DNA of 64,000 nucleotides from positions 310,001-374,000 of the forward strand of contig CAVQOB010000035.1 in assembly GCA_963714325.1 (NCBI GenBank), in the 5' to 3' direction. The notes under the pieces were generated by a model that searched no databases, was not told the origin of the DNA, and saw only the letters and a program-made list of their open reading frames with translations. Origin of the DNA: CAVQOB01 sp963714325 (GTDB lineage: Bacteria; Pseudomonadota; Alphaproteobacteria; Rhizobiales; Hyphomicrobiaceae). How positions within the stretch are numbered: the stretch's first letter is position 1; every line of letters starts with the position of its first letter. A program made the translations under genes and the position numbers. Positions 18,124 to 27,482 of this stretch are shown in pieces.

Positions 18124-18348
18124 CGGCCTCAATCTGCCCGTGTTTCTGAAATCGTTCTCCGGTTAGCACAGTTTGGCAATGCGGTCATGTTGTGTGGAAA
18201 GACAGGCCGCGAACGGTCCAATGCCGGGCACGATGGAAAGAACCGTCGCCAACGCCATCGGGACGACCTTGTTCTGATGGTAGCGGGCCGCGGCAAGTCA
18301 TGCCAATAAGCTGTCACGACTGCTATCACAGCACGTCAAGGAGCCAGG

Positions 18349-19230
18349 ATGGACCGAGCGGGTGCGACGACGCCTTTGAGCGAGGACGCGGCCGCGACGG
18401 CGCGAGCCCTTTACGACCACGGCGCGACGCCCGTATTCGCCTGCAAGGCAGATCCCCGTTTCAGCTACTGCCTCTATGTCCCTCGGACTGTCGGCAATGG
18501 CGGGCCCCGACCAGAACTCGTCGTCGCGATGCACGGCACCGGGCGCGGCTTCACGGGTTATCGCGATGCTTTCGAAGCATTCGGGCGCTGGAACAACTGC
18601 GTGATCCTGGCACCACTGTTCCCGATCGGGGTGCTCGGCGATGACAATCGCGACGGCTTCAAATACCTGCGCGAGGGTGCGATCCGCTATGATCACATTC
18701 TGTTGGCGATGGTCGACGAAGTGGGTGCCCGATACGGGCTCGATTTCGAACGCTTCGCGTTGTTCGGCTACTCTGGTGGTGGTCACTTTGTCCACCGCTT
18801 CCTGATGGTTCAGCCACAGCGGCTCTGGGCAGCATCGATCGGGGCGCCTGGCTCGGTCACACTGCTCGATCCGTCTCGGGACTGGTGGGTTGGCACCCGC
18901 AACATGGCGGCGCTGTTCGGTGCCACGCCCGATCTAACGGCGATCGCGCAAGTCCCAGTCCAGATGATCGTCGGCGCCGCTGATCTTGAGACCTGGGAGA
19001 TCACGCACAAGCCGGGCGGTCGCTATTACATGCCAGACGCAAACCGTGCCGGCGCCACCCGGCCCGAGCGCCTCGGGCGCCTGCGCAACTCGTTCACAGC
19101 AGTGGGTATATCCGTGACGTTCGACCTCGTGCCGAACATGGCCCATGATGGGTTGCGCGCCGTGCCGCGGGTCCAGGATTTCCTTGCTGATGTGCTGCAT
19201 CGTCGTCGTTCTAAGACCAACGCAACCTGA
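18349..19230 (+). CDS. Alpha/beta hydrolase, PHB-depolymerase/esterase type
   Basis: The 293-residue protein shows an alpha/beta hydrolase core. An oxyanion-hole strand ELVVAMHGTGRGFTGYRD is followed by the nucleophile elbow FALFGYSGGGHFVHRF (Ser about 145) and a late His in PNMAHDGLRAVP. The pattern is closest to the feruloyl esterase/PHB depolymerase-like group. No signal peptide is seen, so it is probably cytosolic. AAGGAG lies before the ATG at 18349. It leads the ABC transporter and gamma-glutamyltransferase genes in the same direction (33 bases to the next start) and may hydrolyse an ester or amide of the imported compound; that is inference. Confidence 0.85.
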   Translation: MDRAGATTPLSEDAAATARALYDHGATPVFACKADPRFSYCLYVPRTVGNGGPRPELVVAMHGTGRGFTGYRDAFEAFGRWNNCVILAPLFPIGVLGDDNRDGFKYLREGAIRYDHILLAMVDEVGARYGLDFERFALFGYSGGGHFVHRFLMVQPQRLWAASIGAPGSVTLLDPSRDWWVGTRNMAALFGATPDLTAIAQVPVQMIVGAADLETWEITHKPGGRYYMPDANRAGATRPERLGRLRNSFTAVGISVTFDLVPNMAHDGLRAVPRVQDFLADVLHRRRSKTNAT

Positions 19231-19263
19231 ACCTGCCCCCAATTACCATTCGGGAAACCTGCC

Positions 19264-20805
19264 ATGAAACGCTTGCTCGCCGCCGTCTGTCTCGTGCCCG
19301 TGCTGGCCAATCCGGCTCAAGCGCAGTCTGTGACTGTTGCCGTCGCTGCCGATGTCCGGAGCATCAATCCCGGCGTGAACCGCGATGACAACACCGACGA
19401 CTTCGCGCTGCAGATCGTCGAGGGGCTGGTCGGCTACGGCGAGAATGGGACCGTCGCGCCATTGCTCGCAGAACGGGTCGACGTTTCCAGCGACGGCACG
19501 ACCTACACATTCGCGCTCCGGCAGGGCGTGAAGTTTCATAACGGCGCCGACCTGACGTCGGCCGACGTCTTGTGGAGCTGGAACCGCTACATGGACCCCA
19601 AAACCGACTGGCGCTGCCTGTCTGAGTTCGACGGCCGCGGCGGACTGAAGGTCGAGGCGATCGGCGCGCCCGATCCGCGCACGGTCGTCATGCGGATAAA
19701 CAAGGCCAACGCCCTATTCCTCGATACGCTGGCCCGCACAGACTGTGCCATGGCGGCGGTGACGCATAAGGACTCGGTCAAGGCCGATGGTAGCTGGGAT
19801 AAACCCATCGGAACCGGACCGTTCAGATTTACCGAATGGAAGCGCGGCGAATATTTCAGCATGACCGCGTTCGACGCCTACAAGTCCCCTAAGGACGGCG
19901 CTGTCGACGGCTATGTCGGCTCAAAACGCCCGCGCGTGAAGGACGTCAAGTTTCTGATCGTCAAAGACCCCGCGACTGTGAAGGCTGGTCTCTCCTCGGG
20001 CGCCATCGATCTGGCGGAAATCTTGCCGAGCGACGTCGAAGAGACCCGCAAAAACCCTAAACTCAGTGTGGTGACCGCGCCGACCGCAACACGCCACGTC
20101 TTTCTGATCCAGACGCGTGATCCGCTGATGAGCAATGTCAAACTGCGCCAGGCTATCGCGGCGTCGCTCGACATGCCGGAACTCGTCGCCGCCGCTTCGA
20201 ACGGTCTTGGCACGCCGAACAACTCGCCAATCTATTCGCGGTCGGCCTACTACGGGCCTGTGCAAATGCAGGGGTTCAAATACGACGTGGCGCTGGCCAA
20301 GAAACTGCTGCAGGAGGCTGGTTACAAGGGCGAGAAAATCTCGATCCTCGCCAACAAGCGACCGACGGTACCGAGTTTCCCGGCAGCCGTCGTCGCACAA
20401 GCGATGCTGCAGGCAGCCGGCATCAACGCGGAGATCGAAGTCCTCGATTGGGCGACGCAGCTCGATCGTTACAACAAAGGCAATTACCAGATGCAGTCCT
20501 TCTCGTATTCGGCGCGCTTCGATCCTGCCCTTGGTTTCGAGCAATTCGCTGGCCCGAAAGACAAACAGCCACGCAAGGTCTGGGACAATCCGGAGGCGCA
20601 GGCGCTGATCGACAAAGCGATGGCGGTGGCTGACACGGCAGAACGGCAGGCACTATTCGATGATCTGCACAAGCGTGTCATCGCCGACGTGCCGCTGATC
20701 AACTACTATAATGGTGTCGACGTGATCGCCCATTCCAAGCGCATCACCGGTTTCCAGCCCTGGCAATCAAAATTGCGGATGTGGGAAGTCACGATCACGC
20801 CGTAA
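19264..20805 (+). CDS. ABC transporter substrate-binding protein, family 5 (peptide/opine type)
   Basis: Periplasmic receptor of 513 residues. The signal peptide MKRLLAAVCLVPVLANPAQAQ is followed by VTVAVAADVRSINPGVNRDDN. The SBP_bac_5 signature is YTFALRQGVKFHNGADLTSADVLWSWNRY near residue 80, and the protein ends with the usual C-terminal lobe (VPLINYYNGVDVIAHSKRITGF). The family binds oligopeptides, opines, glutathione or nickel. The gene heads the permease-permease-ATPase set and shares its direction. Confidence 0.94.
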   Translation: MKRLLAAVCLVPVLANPAQAQSVTVAVAADVRSINPGVNRDDNTDDFALQIVEGLVGYGENGTVAPLLAERVDVSSDGTTYTFALRQGVKFHNGADLTSADVLWSWNRYMDPKTDWRCLSEFDGRGGLKVEAIGAPDPRTVVMRINKANALFLDTLARTDCAMAAVTHKDSVKADGSWDKPIGTGPFRFTEWKRGEYFSMTAFDAYKSPKDGAVDGYVGSKRPRVKDVKFLIVKDPATVKAGLSSGAIDLAEILPSDVEETRKNPKLSVVTAPTATRHVFLIQTRDPLMSNVKLRQAIAASLDMPELVAAASNGLGTPNNSPIYSRSAYYGPVQMQGFKYDVALAKKLLQEAGYKGEKISILANKRPTVPSFPAAVVAQAMLQAAGINAEIEVLDWATQLDRYNKGNYQMQSFSYSARFDPALGFEQFAGPKDKQPRKVWDNPEAQALIDKAMAVADTAERQALFDDLHKRVIADVPLINYYNGVDVIAHSKRITGFQPWQSKLRMWEVTITP

Positions 20806-20819
20806 CGCGAGAGTTGACG

Positions 20820-21764
20820 ATGCTGCGCTTCGCACTGGCCAGGGTTGCGATGGCCATACCGACACTGCTTATTGTGGCGGTGACAGTGTTCGTGCTGATC
20901 CGCCTGATCCCCGGCGATCCGGCGGCGCTGCTGCTAGGCGACCTTGCCACGCCTGCCAGTCTCGCCGATCTGCGTGCGAGGCTCGGGCTCGACCAAAGCC
21001 TGCCGGTGCAGTTCGGTATCTGGCTCGGCAATCTGTTCCGGGGCGATCTCGGCCACTCGATCAGTTCGCAAGAACCAGTGCTGCCGCTCGTTTTGTCGCG
21101 TTTCTGGATCAGCGCGCAAGTCGTGCTCGTCGCTGTTCTGCTCGCCAGCCTCGTCGCGGTGCCCGCCGGCATCATGGCGGCTTGGAAACAGGATACCGCA
21201 CTGGACCTCACGCTGGTTGCCGTCGCGACACTGCTGCTGTCGATCCCGACGTTCTGGCTCGGCCTGCTGATCTTGTTGTTCTTCGGACTGAAACTCGCGT
21301 GGCTGCCGGTTGTCGGCTACGTATCGATCGGCGATGCACCACTGGCCGGGGCACTGTATCTGGTCATGCCCATCCTCACGCTTTTCCTGCATGAGATCGG
21401 CGTGCTGATGCGCATGGCGCGTGCCTCGACGCTGGAGGTGCTGCGGCTCGACTACATCACGCACGCCCGCGCCAAGGGGCTATCCGAAGGTGCCGTCCTG
21501 TGGCGCCATGCCTTCAAAAATGCCTTCGGGCCGACCTGGACGCTGATCGGACTGGTGCTCGGCAATCTGCTCGGCGGCATTGCGGTGGTCGAAACCGTCT
21601 TTACCATTCCGGGCCTTGGCCGGCTGCTGGTCGATGCCATCTTTGCTCGCGATTATCCGGTCATCCAGGGCTGCATGCTGTTCGTCGCTTTCGTCTATGT
21701 CATCGTCAATCTCGTGATCGACCTGTTCTACCCCGTGTTTGACCCGCGTGTGACCGCTGCATGA
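20820..21764 (+). CDS. Peptide-type ABC transporter permease, DppB family
   Basis: Inner-membrane permease of 314 residues with six helices. The first helix is followed by VFVLIRLIPGDPAALLLGD, the standard DppB/OppB start. The EAA loop that docks the ATPase is visible in LDYITHARAKGLSEGAVLWRHAFKNAFGPTWT. The ATG at 20820 is used because the 13 codons before it lack family similarity. The stop overlaps the next gene by ATGA. Confidence 0.95.
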   Translation: MLRFALARVAMAIPTLLIVAVTVFVLIRLIPGDPAALLLGDLATPASLADLRARLGLDQSLPVQFGIWLGNLFRGDLGHSISSQEPVLPLVLSRFWISAQVVLVAVLLASLVAVPAGIMAAWKQDTALDLTLVAVATLLLSIPTFWLGLLILLFFGLKLAWLPVVGYVSIGDAPLAGALYLVMPILTLFLHEIGVLMRMARASTLEVLRLDYITHARAKGLSEGAVLWRHAFKNAFGPTWTLIGLVLGNLLGGIAVVETVFTIPGLGRLLVDAIFARDYPVIQGCMLFVAFVYVIVNLVIDLFYPVFDPRVTAA

Positions 21765-22579
21765 AATTGCCCCCGCTCAACGCTCTCATTGGCGGCACTC
21801 TGATTGGCGTCCTGCTGTTTGTCGCTGCCATCGGCGCGGTCTGGACGCCCTATGATCCCCTCCGCCTGTCGCTGCGCACCAAGCTCGCACCACCCGGCGC
21901 GATGCATTGGCTCGGCACGGACGAATTCGGTCGCGATGTGCTCTCGCGCCTGATTGTCGGCGCCACGACATCGGTCTGGATCAGCCTGCTCACGGTCACA
22001 TTCGCCGTGCTATTCGGAACGTTGATCGGCCTGTTCTCCGGTTATATCCGCGGCTGGATCGATCGCGTCATCATGTCGTTCAATGACGCGCTGCTCGCAT
22101 TCCCCGGCATCCTTCTGGCGCTCGGCCTGCTTGCGGTCGTTGGTGCCAACAAATACGGCATCATCCTGGCCCTCGGGATTGCCTATACGCCGAGTGTCGC
22201 GCGCATCGTGAGGGGCTCGGTGCTGTCGCTGCGCGAAAAGGAGTTCATCGCGGCCTCACGCGTGATGGGTAATTCTGAAGTCTACACGATGGCGCGCCAC
22301 ATCCTGCCCAACTGCATCGCACCGCTGACGGTGCTCGCAACATCCATGTTCGGCTACGTGCTGCTAGCGGAAAGTTCACTCTCATTTCTGGGCCTCGGCG
22401 TGCCACCACCGGCGCCGACCTGGGGCAACATGCTCGCGGCGTCCAGGCCATATCTCGGTCAGGCAACGTGGCTCGGTATTTTTCCAGGCCTGTGCATCGC
22501 GTTGACACTGCTTGGCATCAATCTGCTCGGCGATGCCGTTCGCGACCGGCTCGATCCCAGAATGCGGGGCGCCCGGTGA
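21761..22579 (+). CDS. Peptide-type ABC transporter permease, DppC family
   Basis: Second permease subunit, 272 residues. After the first helix the DppC signature HWLGTDEFGRDVLSRLIVGA is present. The EAA loop reads FIAASRVMGNSEVYTMARHILPNC, and the C-terminal helix is preceded by ESSLSFLGLGVPPPAPTWGNML. It starts in the ATGA overlap with DppB and ends in a GTGA overlap with the ATPase gene, so the whole set is translationally coupled. Confidence 0.95.
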   Translation: MKLPPLNALIGGTLIGVLLFVAAIGAVWTPYDPLRLSLRTKLAPPGAMHWLGTDEFGRDVLSRLIVGATTSVWISLLTVTFAVLFGTLIGLFSGYIRGWIDRVIMSFNDALLAFPGILLALGLLAVVGANKYGIILALGIAYTPSVARIVRGSVLSLREKEFIAASRVMGNSEVYTMARHILPNCIAPLTVLATSMFGYVLLAESSLSFLGLGVPPPAPTWGNMLAASRPYLGQATWLGIFPGLCIALTLLGINLLGDAVRDRLDPRMRGAR

Positions 22580-24243
22580 CACACGCCGCGCCCCTGCTCG
22601 CCGTCGAGAATTTGTCGCTCGCAATCAAATCGTCGGGTAAAATTGTCGTCGACCAAGTCAGCTTTGCTGTTTCACCCAGCGAAATCGTCGGAATCGTTGG
22701 CGAGTCCGGTTCCGGTAAAACACTGGCTGTACGCGCGGTAATGGGGCTCCTGCCGCCTGCGGTGAGGCGGCTGCACGGCTCGATCCAGTTCGGCGGCGAC
22801 GAGATCACGAGCCTGTCACCGAAGCATCTGCGGACGATGCGGGGGGCCAAAATCGGCATGGTCTTTCAGGAGCCGATGACATCGCTCAACCCATCCATGA
22901 CCGTCGGTCGCCAGCTCGAGGAAGGGCTGGCGCTGCATCGCAACCTCGACGGAGCAGACCGCCATAGGCTCATCGTCGACATGCTGGCCCGCGTTGGATT
23001 GCATGATTCTGAAGGAGCACTGCAGGCGTACCCGCATCAATTCTCGGGCGGTATGCGGCAACGCATCATGCTGGCCTCGGTCATGCTACTGGAGCCCGCC
23101 CTGCTGCTGGCTGACGAGCCGACCACAGCGCTCGACGCCATCGTCCAGCGTGACGTGCTTGAGTGTATGGTCGAGCTGACCAAGGCCAATGCGGCGGCCG
23201 TGCTGATGATCAGCCACGATCTCGGTATGATCGCGCGCTACTGTAGTCGCATCATCGTCATGTCCGAGGGCGTCGCGGTCGAGCAGGGCGCAACCGCCGA
23301 CATTCTCGCGCGGCCGCAACATCCATACACCCGAAGGCTACTGGCTGCCATGCCGCAGCGTGGACCAGTGCGGCACGTCCCGATTGCGCCGACGCCCATC
23401 GTCAGCGTGCGCGATCTGATCATCGACTATCCCGGCCACCAGAGCCTGATCAAGAAATCATCTGCAAAGCGGGCGTTGCACGCGATCAGTCTCGACGTAC
23501 ACCCGGGCGAAGTTGTCGCGGTCGTCGGCGGGTCCGGATCGGGCAAGACGACGCTCGGGCATGCCATTGCTGGACTGGTTCGCCCGAGCAGCGGCGAGAT
23601 TCTGTTTGAGGGCCGCCCTATCGTTGGCAACGCGGATACGTTCCGGGACTACCGTCTCAACTGCCAGATGGTGTTTCAGGATCCGAATTCGTCACTTGAC
23701 CCGCGCATGCGCGTGCAACAACTCGTCGCCGAACCGCTGCGTCTCGTGTCAGACCTGACCGCTGCCGCCAAGCAAGCACGCCTCGATGAGGTGCTGGCCG
23801 AGGTGGGTTTGTCCGAAGGGTTTGCCGACCGCTACGCCCACGAACTCTCGGGGGGACAGCGCCAACGCGTTGCCATCGCCCGCGCGATTGTGCGTAGGCC
23901 ACGGTTCGTGATCGCCGACGAACCTGTTTCGGCGTTGGATGTGACGGTGCGGGCCCAAGTCCTGGCACTTCTGGCTGCGTTACAGCGCAAGCACGGTTTT
24001 TCCTGCCTGTTCATCAGTCATGATCTCGGGGTGGTCGAGCAGGTTGCGGACCGCGTGATCGTCATGCAGGAAGGTCGAATCGTCGAACACGGCACGCGCG
24101 ACGCCATTTTCGATGCGCCGCAGCACGTCTATACGCGTCAATTGCTTTCAGCCGTACCGGGCCTTGAGAGCACGCGTGACGGCGGTGTGCGTCTGTTCTG
24201 GCGCTTTCACGACACTGACATCATCGCGAGGGGACACTTATGA
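22576..24243 (+). CDS. Fused double ATPase (DppD-DppF type) of the peptide ABC transporter
   Basis: The 555-residue protein carries two ABC ATPase domains in one chain, replacing the usual separate DppD and DppF. Domain 1 (about 5-265) has Walker A GESGSGKTLAV, signature FSGGMRQRIMLA and Walker B LLLADEPTTALD. Domain 2 (about 295-540) has Walker A GGSGSGKTTLG, signature LSGGQRQRVAIA and Walker B FVIADEPVSALD. All key residues are intact in both halves, so both sites should be active. The start is taken as GTG 22576, overlapping the DppC stop; codons upstream belong to DppC coding. It overlaps the transferase gene by ATGA. Confidence 0.95.
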   Translation: MTHAAPLLAVENLSLAIKSSGKIVVDQVSFAVSPSEIVGIVGESGSGKTLAVRAVMGLLPPAVRRLHGSIQFGGDEITSLSPKHLRTMRGAKIGMVFQEPMTSLNPSMTVGRQLEEGLALHRNLDGADRHRLIVDMLARVGLHDSEGALQAYPHQFSGGMRQRIMLASVMLLEPALLLADEPTTALDAIVQRDVLECMVELTKANAAAVLMISHDLGMIARYCSRIIVMSEGVAVEQGATADILARPQHPYTRRLLAAMPQRGPVRHVPIAPTPIVSVRDLIIDYPGHQSLIKKSSAKRALHAISLDVHPGEVVAVVGGSGSGKTTLGHAIAGLVRPSSGEILFEGRPIVGNADTFRDYRLNCQMVFQDPNSSLDPRMRVQQLVAEPLRLVSDLTAAAKQARLDEVLAEVGLSEGFADRYAHELSGGQRQRVAIARAIVRRPRFVIADEPVSALDVTVRAQVLALLAALQRKHGFSCLFISHDLGVVEQVADRVIVMQEGRIVEHGTRDAIFDAPQHVYTRQLLSAVPGLESTRDGGVRLFWRFHDTDIIARGHL

Positions 24244-25853
24244 AAAACGCAATGATCGTCGCGCCGCAGCCGGAGGCCGTCGAGGCGGGTGCAGCCATCT
24301 TGGAGCGTGGTGGCAATGCAGTCGATGCCGCGATCGCCTGCGCCTTCATGCAAGGGGTCGTCGATCCGCTGATGTCGGGTATCGGCGGCTTCGGCTCGAT
24401 GCAACTCTATATGCCTGGCCGCGGCGTGCACCAGATCATTGAGTTCTATGCCCGCGCCCCGCTCGCCGCTCGTCCCGACATGTGGCTCGACAAGCTGCGC
24501 GGACAATCGCGCGACGGCTTTGCATTTCTGCTCGAGGGCGGCATCAGCGAATTCGGCCACCTTGCCGTTTGCACGCCGGGCAGCGTCAAAGGTTACGACT
24601 TCGCTCTGTCGAACTACGGCACCATAGATTGGGCAGACGTCATCGCGCCAGCGATCCGGCAGGCGCGCGAGGGCGTGCTGGTACGCCCGCATATGCATTG
24701 GTTCTGGTCGCAGGATCAGAGCGGCGGCGGCGAGGTCAACACGGCCAACAAACTGCGCACCAGCGCGACCGGCCAGCGGTTGTACTTTCGTCCGGACGGC
24801 AGCGTGAAGCGGCCGGGCGACATTGTCACGAACCTCGATCTGGCCGAGACCTTGGAGCGCCTCGCACGAGGCGGCGCAGAATTCTTCTACACCGGCGCAA
24901 TCGCTGAACAGATGGCCGCGGATTTCACCGCCCACGGTGGCTTGATCTCGCGCGAGGATTTCGCACGCTATCAACTCTCCGTCGCAGCCCCAATCTGGGG
25001 CAATTATCGTGGCCATCGGATCGCGACCAGTCCGCCGCCGGCCAGTGGCATGTCGATGCTCCAGATCCTGCACATGCTAGAGCCGTTCGCGATCTCCGAA
25101 CTCACCCATGGCAGCGTCGAGCACGTCCGTCTGCTGGCGGAGGCAATGAAGCGCATGACCATCGACAAGGACCTGCACATGGGTGACCCCGCCTATGTCG
25201 ACGTGCCCGTCGATCGGCTGATCTCGAAGAACCACGCCGCAGCCCAAGCCGACGGCATTCGCCGCGGCGAGCGCGCCGACGTGCAGCGGCTCGAGCGCTC
25301 GTCGTCGCGCGAGACGACGCATGTCTCAGTCGTTGATCGCCACGGTAATGCCGTCGCCCTGACACACACTCTTGGCAGTCCGTCCGGCGCCATCACCGAG
25401 GGATTGGGCTTCATTTATAATGGTACGATGAGCCGGTTCGATCCCCGTCCTGGCAGGGCCGGCTCGATCGCTCCGGGCAAGCGCCGATCGTCTTCGGCGG
25501 CGCCAACGATCGTCTTTAAGGACGACAAGCCGTTCATCGTCATGGGCGCACCGGGCGGCAGTTACATTGCCCCCTCGATGGCCCAGGGGATCATGAACGT
25601 GATCGATTTCGATATGAGCATGCTTGAGGCCGTCGCGGCGCCCCGCATTGTTGCGGTGTCAAATTCGATCGATATTTCAAACCGCATCAGACGCCGCGTC
25701 AGCGAGGGTCTCGTTGCACTGGGTTATGACGTCAAGCGATCGCCGCAGAGCTATGCGTTTGCCGCCATTCATGCCATCCGCATCGATGACGGATGGTGCT
25801 CGGGCGGCGCCGACCCGCAACGCGACGGCATGGCGATTTCAGTGCCGATCTGA
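24240..25853 (+). CDS. Gamma-glutamyltransferase/glutathione hydrolase family protein
   Basis: Ntn hydrolase of 537 residues. Standard blocks are AILERGGNAVDAAIACAF at the N terminus, GIGGFGSMQLYM, and the autocleavage site ETTHVSVVDRHGNAVALTHTLG. The Thr beginning the small subunit is in TTHVSV, near residue 362. MGAPGGSYIAPSMAQGIMNV lies near the end. Most family members are exported, but this one begins MKNAMIVAPQPEAVEAG with no signal peptide, so it is probably cytosolic. Its ATGA overlap with the ABC ATPase suggests it processes gamma-glutamyl compounds or related amides after import. Confidence 0.93.
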   Translation: MKNAMIVAPQPEAVEAGAAILERGGNAVDAAIACAFMQGVVDPLMSGIGGFGSMQLYMPGRGVHQIIEFYARAPLAARPDMWLDKLRGQSRDGFAFLLEGGISEFGHLAVCTPGSVKGYDFALSNYGTIDWADVIAPAIRQAREGVLVRPHMHWFWSQDQSGGGEVNTANKLRTSATGQRLYFRPDGSVKRPGDIVTNLDLAETLERLARGGAEFFYTGAIAEQMAADFTAHGGLISREDFARYQLSVAAPIWGNYRGHRIATSPPPASGMSMLQILHMLEPFAISELTHGSVEHVRLLAEAMKRMTIDKDLHMGDPAYVDVPVDRLISKNHAAAQADGIRRGERADVQRLERSSSRETTHVSVVDRHGNAVALTHTLGSPSGAITEGLGFIYNGTMSRFDPRPGRAGSIAPGKRRSSSAAPTIVFKDDKPFIVMGAPGGSYIAPSMAQGIMNVIDFDMSMLEAVAAPRIVAVSNSIDISNRIRRRVSEGLVALGYDVKRSPQSYAFAAIHAIRIDDGWCSGGADPQRDGMAISVPI

Positions 25854-25872
25854 AAGGGTTGAACGCTTGCAC

Positions 25873-26009
25873 GGCCTGGATGAACCCGCGCAGGTTGGCG
25901 CGCGCCTGCTTCTGGCCAATGAAATCGTCGAGTGCCTGCGGCCGGACCGGATCGTTTGCTCCAGCGCGTCCTGCTCGCGTTTTTCGGATGATACGATCCG
26001 GTCGGTCAT
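25873..26009 (-). pseudogene. Fragment of the ruvB 5' end (duplicate of 17991-18123)
   Basis: The minus strand from ATG 26009 repeats the first 22 codons of ruvB (MTDRIVSSEKREQDALEQTI). It then continues out of frame as the next part (ALDDFIGQKQARANL and onward) to about RuvB residue 44. The break is a 5-base tandem duplication of TCCGG. Similarity ends within 20 bases of the gamma-glutamyltransferase stop and about 15 bases upstream of the ATG. With the true ruvB it forms a direct repeat of about 135 bases around the 18.3-25.9 kb gene set. It cannot encode RuvB. Confidence 0.85.
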
Positions 26010-26250
26010 CAGCCTCATATGGCCCACGCGCTGACCTTACGCCAGCCGCTGTTTCTGAAGTGTGGACTACCAAGCATGATTTGGGCGGAGTGGCCATTGC
26101 GTGTGGACTCATCGGCTTTGCCGCGCCTCGCTGCACAATTTCGTTGGGACCGCCGTTGCCGCCGGAGCGGATTAATGCCCCGTTGCGGAATCACCGCGCA
26201 CCGCACTCCTGATCTCAACACAGATTGCATCAACCCGTTCGAGGTGATTT
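26010..26250. other. Non-coding stretch after the ruvB fragment
   Basis: No gene is supported here. Short frames exist on both strands but none has a start with a ribosome site or a recognisable pattern, and no ruvA remnant was found. Confidence 0.4.
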
Positions 26251-26282
26251 GTTGGGTCGCGCGAAGGCTTGACCCAACCTAC
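26251..26282. repeat. Short GTTGGGTC...GACCCAACCTAC palindrome
   Basis: An eight-base perfect stem GTTGGGTC/GACCCAAC with a 12-base loop, followed by CTAC. The right end (ACCCAACCTAC) matches the end of the larger element at 16839-16995, so it is a shorter member of the same repeat family. Confidence 0.6.
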
Positions 26283-26498
26283 AGTCACAACTCGCACGTT
26301 TCAATCGACGCTTCCTCACCCCAGCACCCGCGCACGCAACGATGCGTGCCGGCAGACGACGCCAGTGATGGCAGCGATGACATGCTGGCTGATTAGCGCG
26401 CACCAGCAGCGCCACGGGGAATCCACCGACGTCCGCGACTGCCGTCTCCAGCATCGCGAACGTCACTGCCAGCGACGCCGCAAGATGCGCATCCCCAC

Positions 26499-26981
26499 TT
26501 ATTTCAAAGCGTCCGCACCGGCCTTCGCTACGACACCGTCCTGGTCGGCATTCACTCCGGAGACGCCAACACCGCCGACGAGCTTGCCACCAACGATGAT
26601 CGGCAACCCGCCTTCTACGGTCGACGCGCCGCGCAGGTTCAACACGCGCATCCCCGCGCCGCCGCCGGCCACCGCGTCCTGGAACACCTTGGTCGGCCGG
26701 CGATACATGGCCGCCGACACGCCCTTGTCGACGGCGACCTGGACGCTCGCTGTCTGCGTATTGTCCATCTTTTCGTAGGCGACCAGGAAACCGTGATTGT
26801 CCACCACCGCGATGGCGACCGGCCAGTTGTTCTTGCGTGCCTCAGTTTGGGCGGCAGCGATCACTTTTTTGGCCGCCTCGAGATTAATCGCGGTCCCGTA
26901 TTCGGGCACCTGAGCCAGGGCGGCGAACGGTTGCGACAACATCGCGCCGACGGCGATGGCAGCCAGATTGAGATAACGCAT
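26499..26981 (-). CDS. Exported GlcG/HbpS-family (DUF336) haem-degrading-like protein
   Basis: The 160-residue protein has a signal peptide (MRYLNLAAIAVGAMLSQPFA, cleavage after ALAQ). A complete GlcG/HbpS domain follows: INLEAAKKVIAAAQTEARKN, VAIAVVDNHGFLVAYEKMD and the GLPIIVGGKLVGGVGVSGVN core. The family includes haem-binding HbpS and GlcG of glycolate loci; periplasmic members have no settled reaction. GGGAGGA before ATG 26981 supports the start. It stands alone, convergent with the repeat region. Confidence 0.9.
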   Translation of the reverse strand: MRYLNLAAIAVGAMLSQPFAALAQVPEYGTAINLEAAKKVIAAAQTEARKNNWPVAIAVVDNHGFLVAYEKMDNTQTASVQVAVDKGVSAAMYRRPTKVFQDAVAGGGAGMRVLNLRGASTVEGGLPIIVGGKLVGGVGVSGVNADQDGVVAKAGADALK

Positions 26982-27482
26982 GAAGTCCTCCCAGTGGATT
27001 TGGTTGCTGTGATTGCACCGGCATCACCCCTGACGATGGCTGAGGTTGCGTCAATGCTAGACCATTGCAAAGCGCCCTGAAAGCATTAGGTGGGCTGGCC
27101 ATCGCCAGGACGCCTGAACCGCATCGTTATTGAGACGCGTCGTGCGCCAGCACACGGCAGTCCGAAGGTTATCGACCTTCTCAATCAACAATCGACGATT
27201 GTGGTCGATTGAGCGCGAAGCAATAGCAGCCTCCCGGAACGAATACGCAATGATCGTCGGGCAAGTCCCCCATGCCCCGGAGCCTATCGAGCGGCGTCTT
27301 CCGCCCGCAGCGGGCTGATGCAGTCGCTCACCCGAGAACGCGCACCCGCAGCCGCGCGGTAGGCAACATTGGCGGCACCATTGGCCAAATCATGCAAGAT
27401 CGGCTACTGGCCAATCCATGCCGCAGCCCCGCGGCCCAACCAGCGCGCCATCTCGTTGCGCTTTAGAAATCGGAGATTCAGC
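26982..27482. other. Divergent intergenic region upstream of queF
   Basis: About 500 bases between the HbpS-like gene and queF, which diverge. It presumably contains both promoters. No gene, RNA or strong repeat was seen. Confidence 0.4.

Noticed and set aside
27369..27482. A longer QueF N terminus
   Set aside because: The extra 38 codons have no similarity, and CGGAG sits before ATG 27483.
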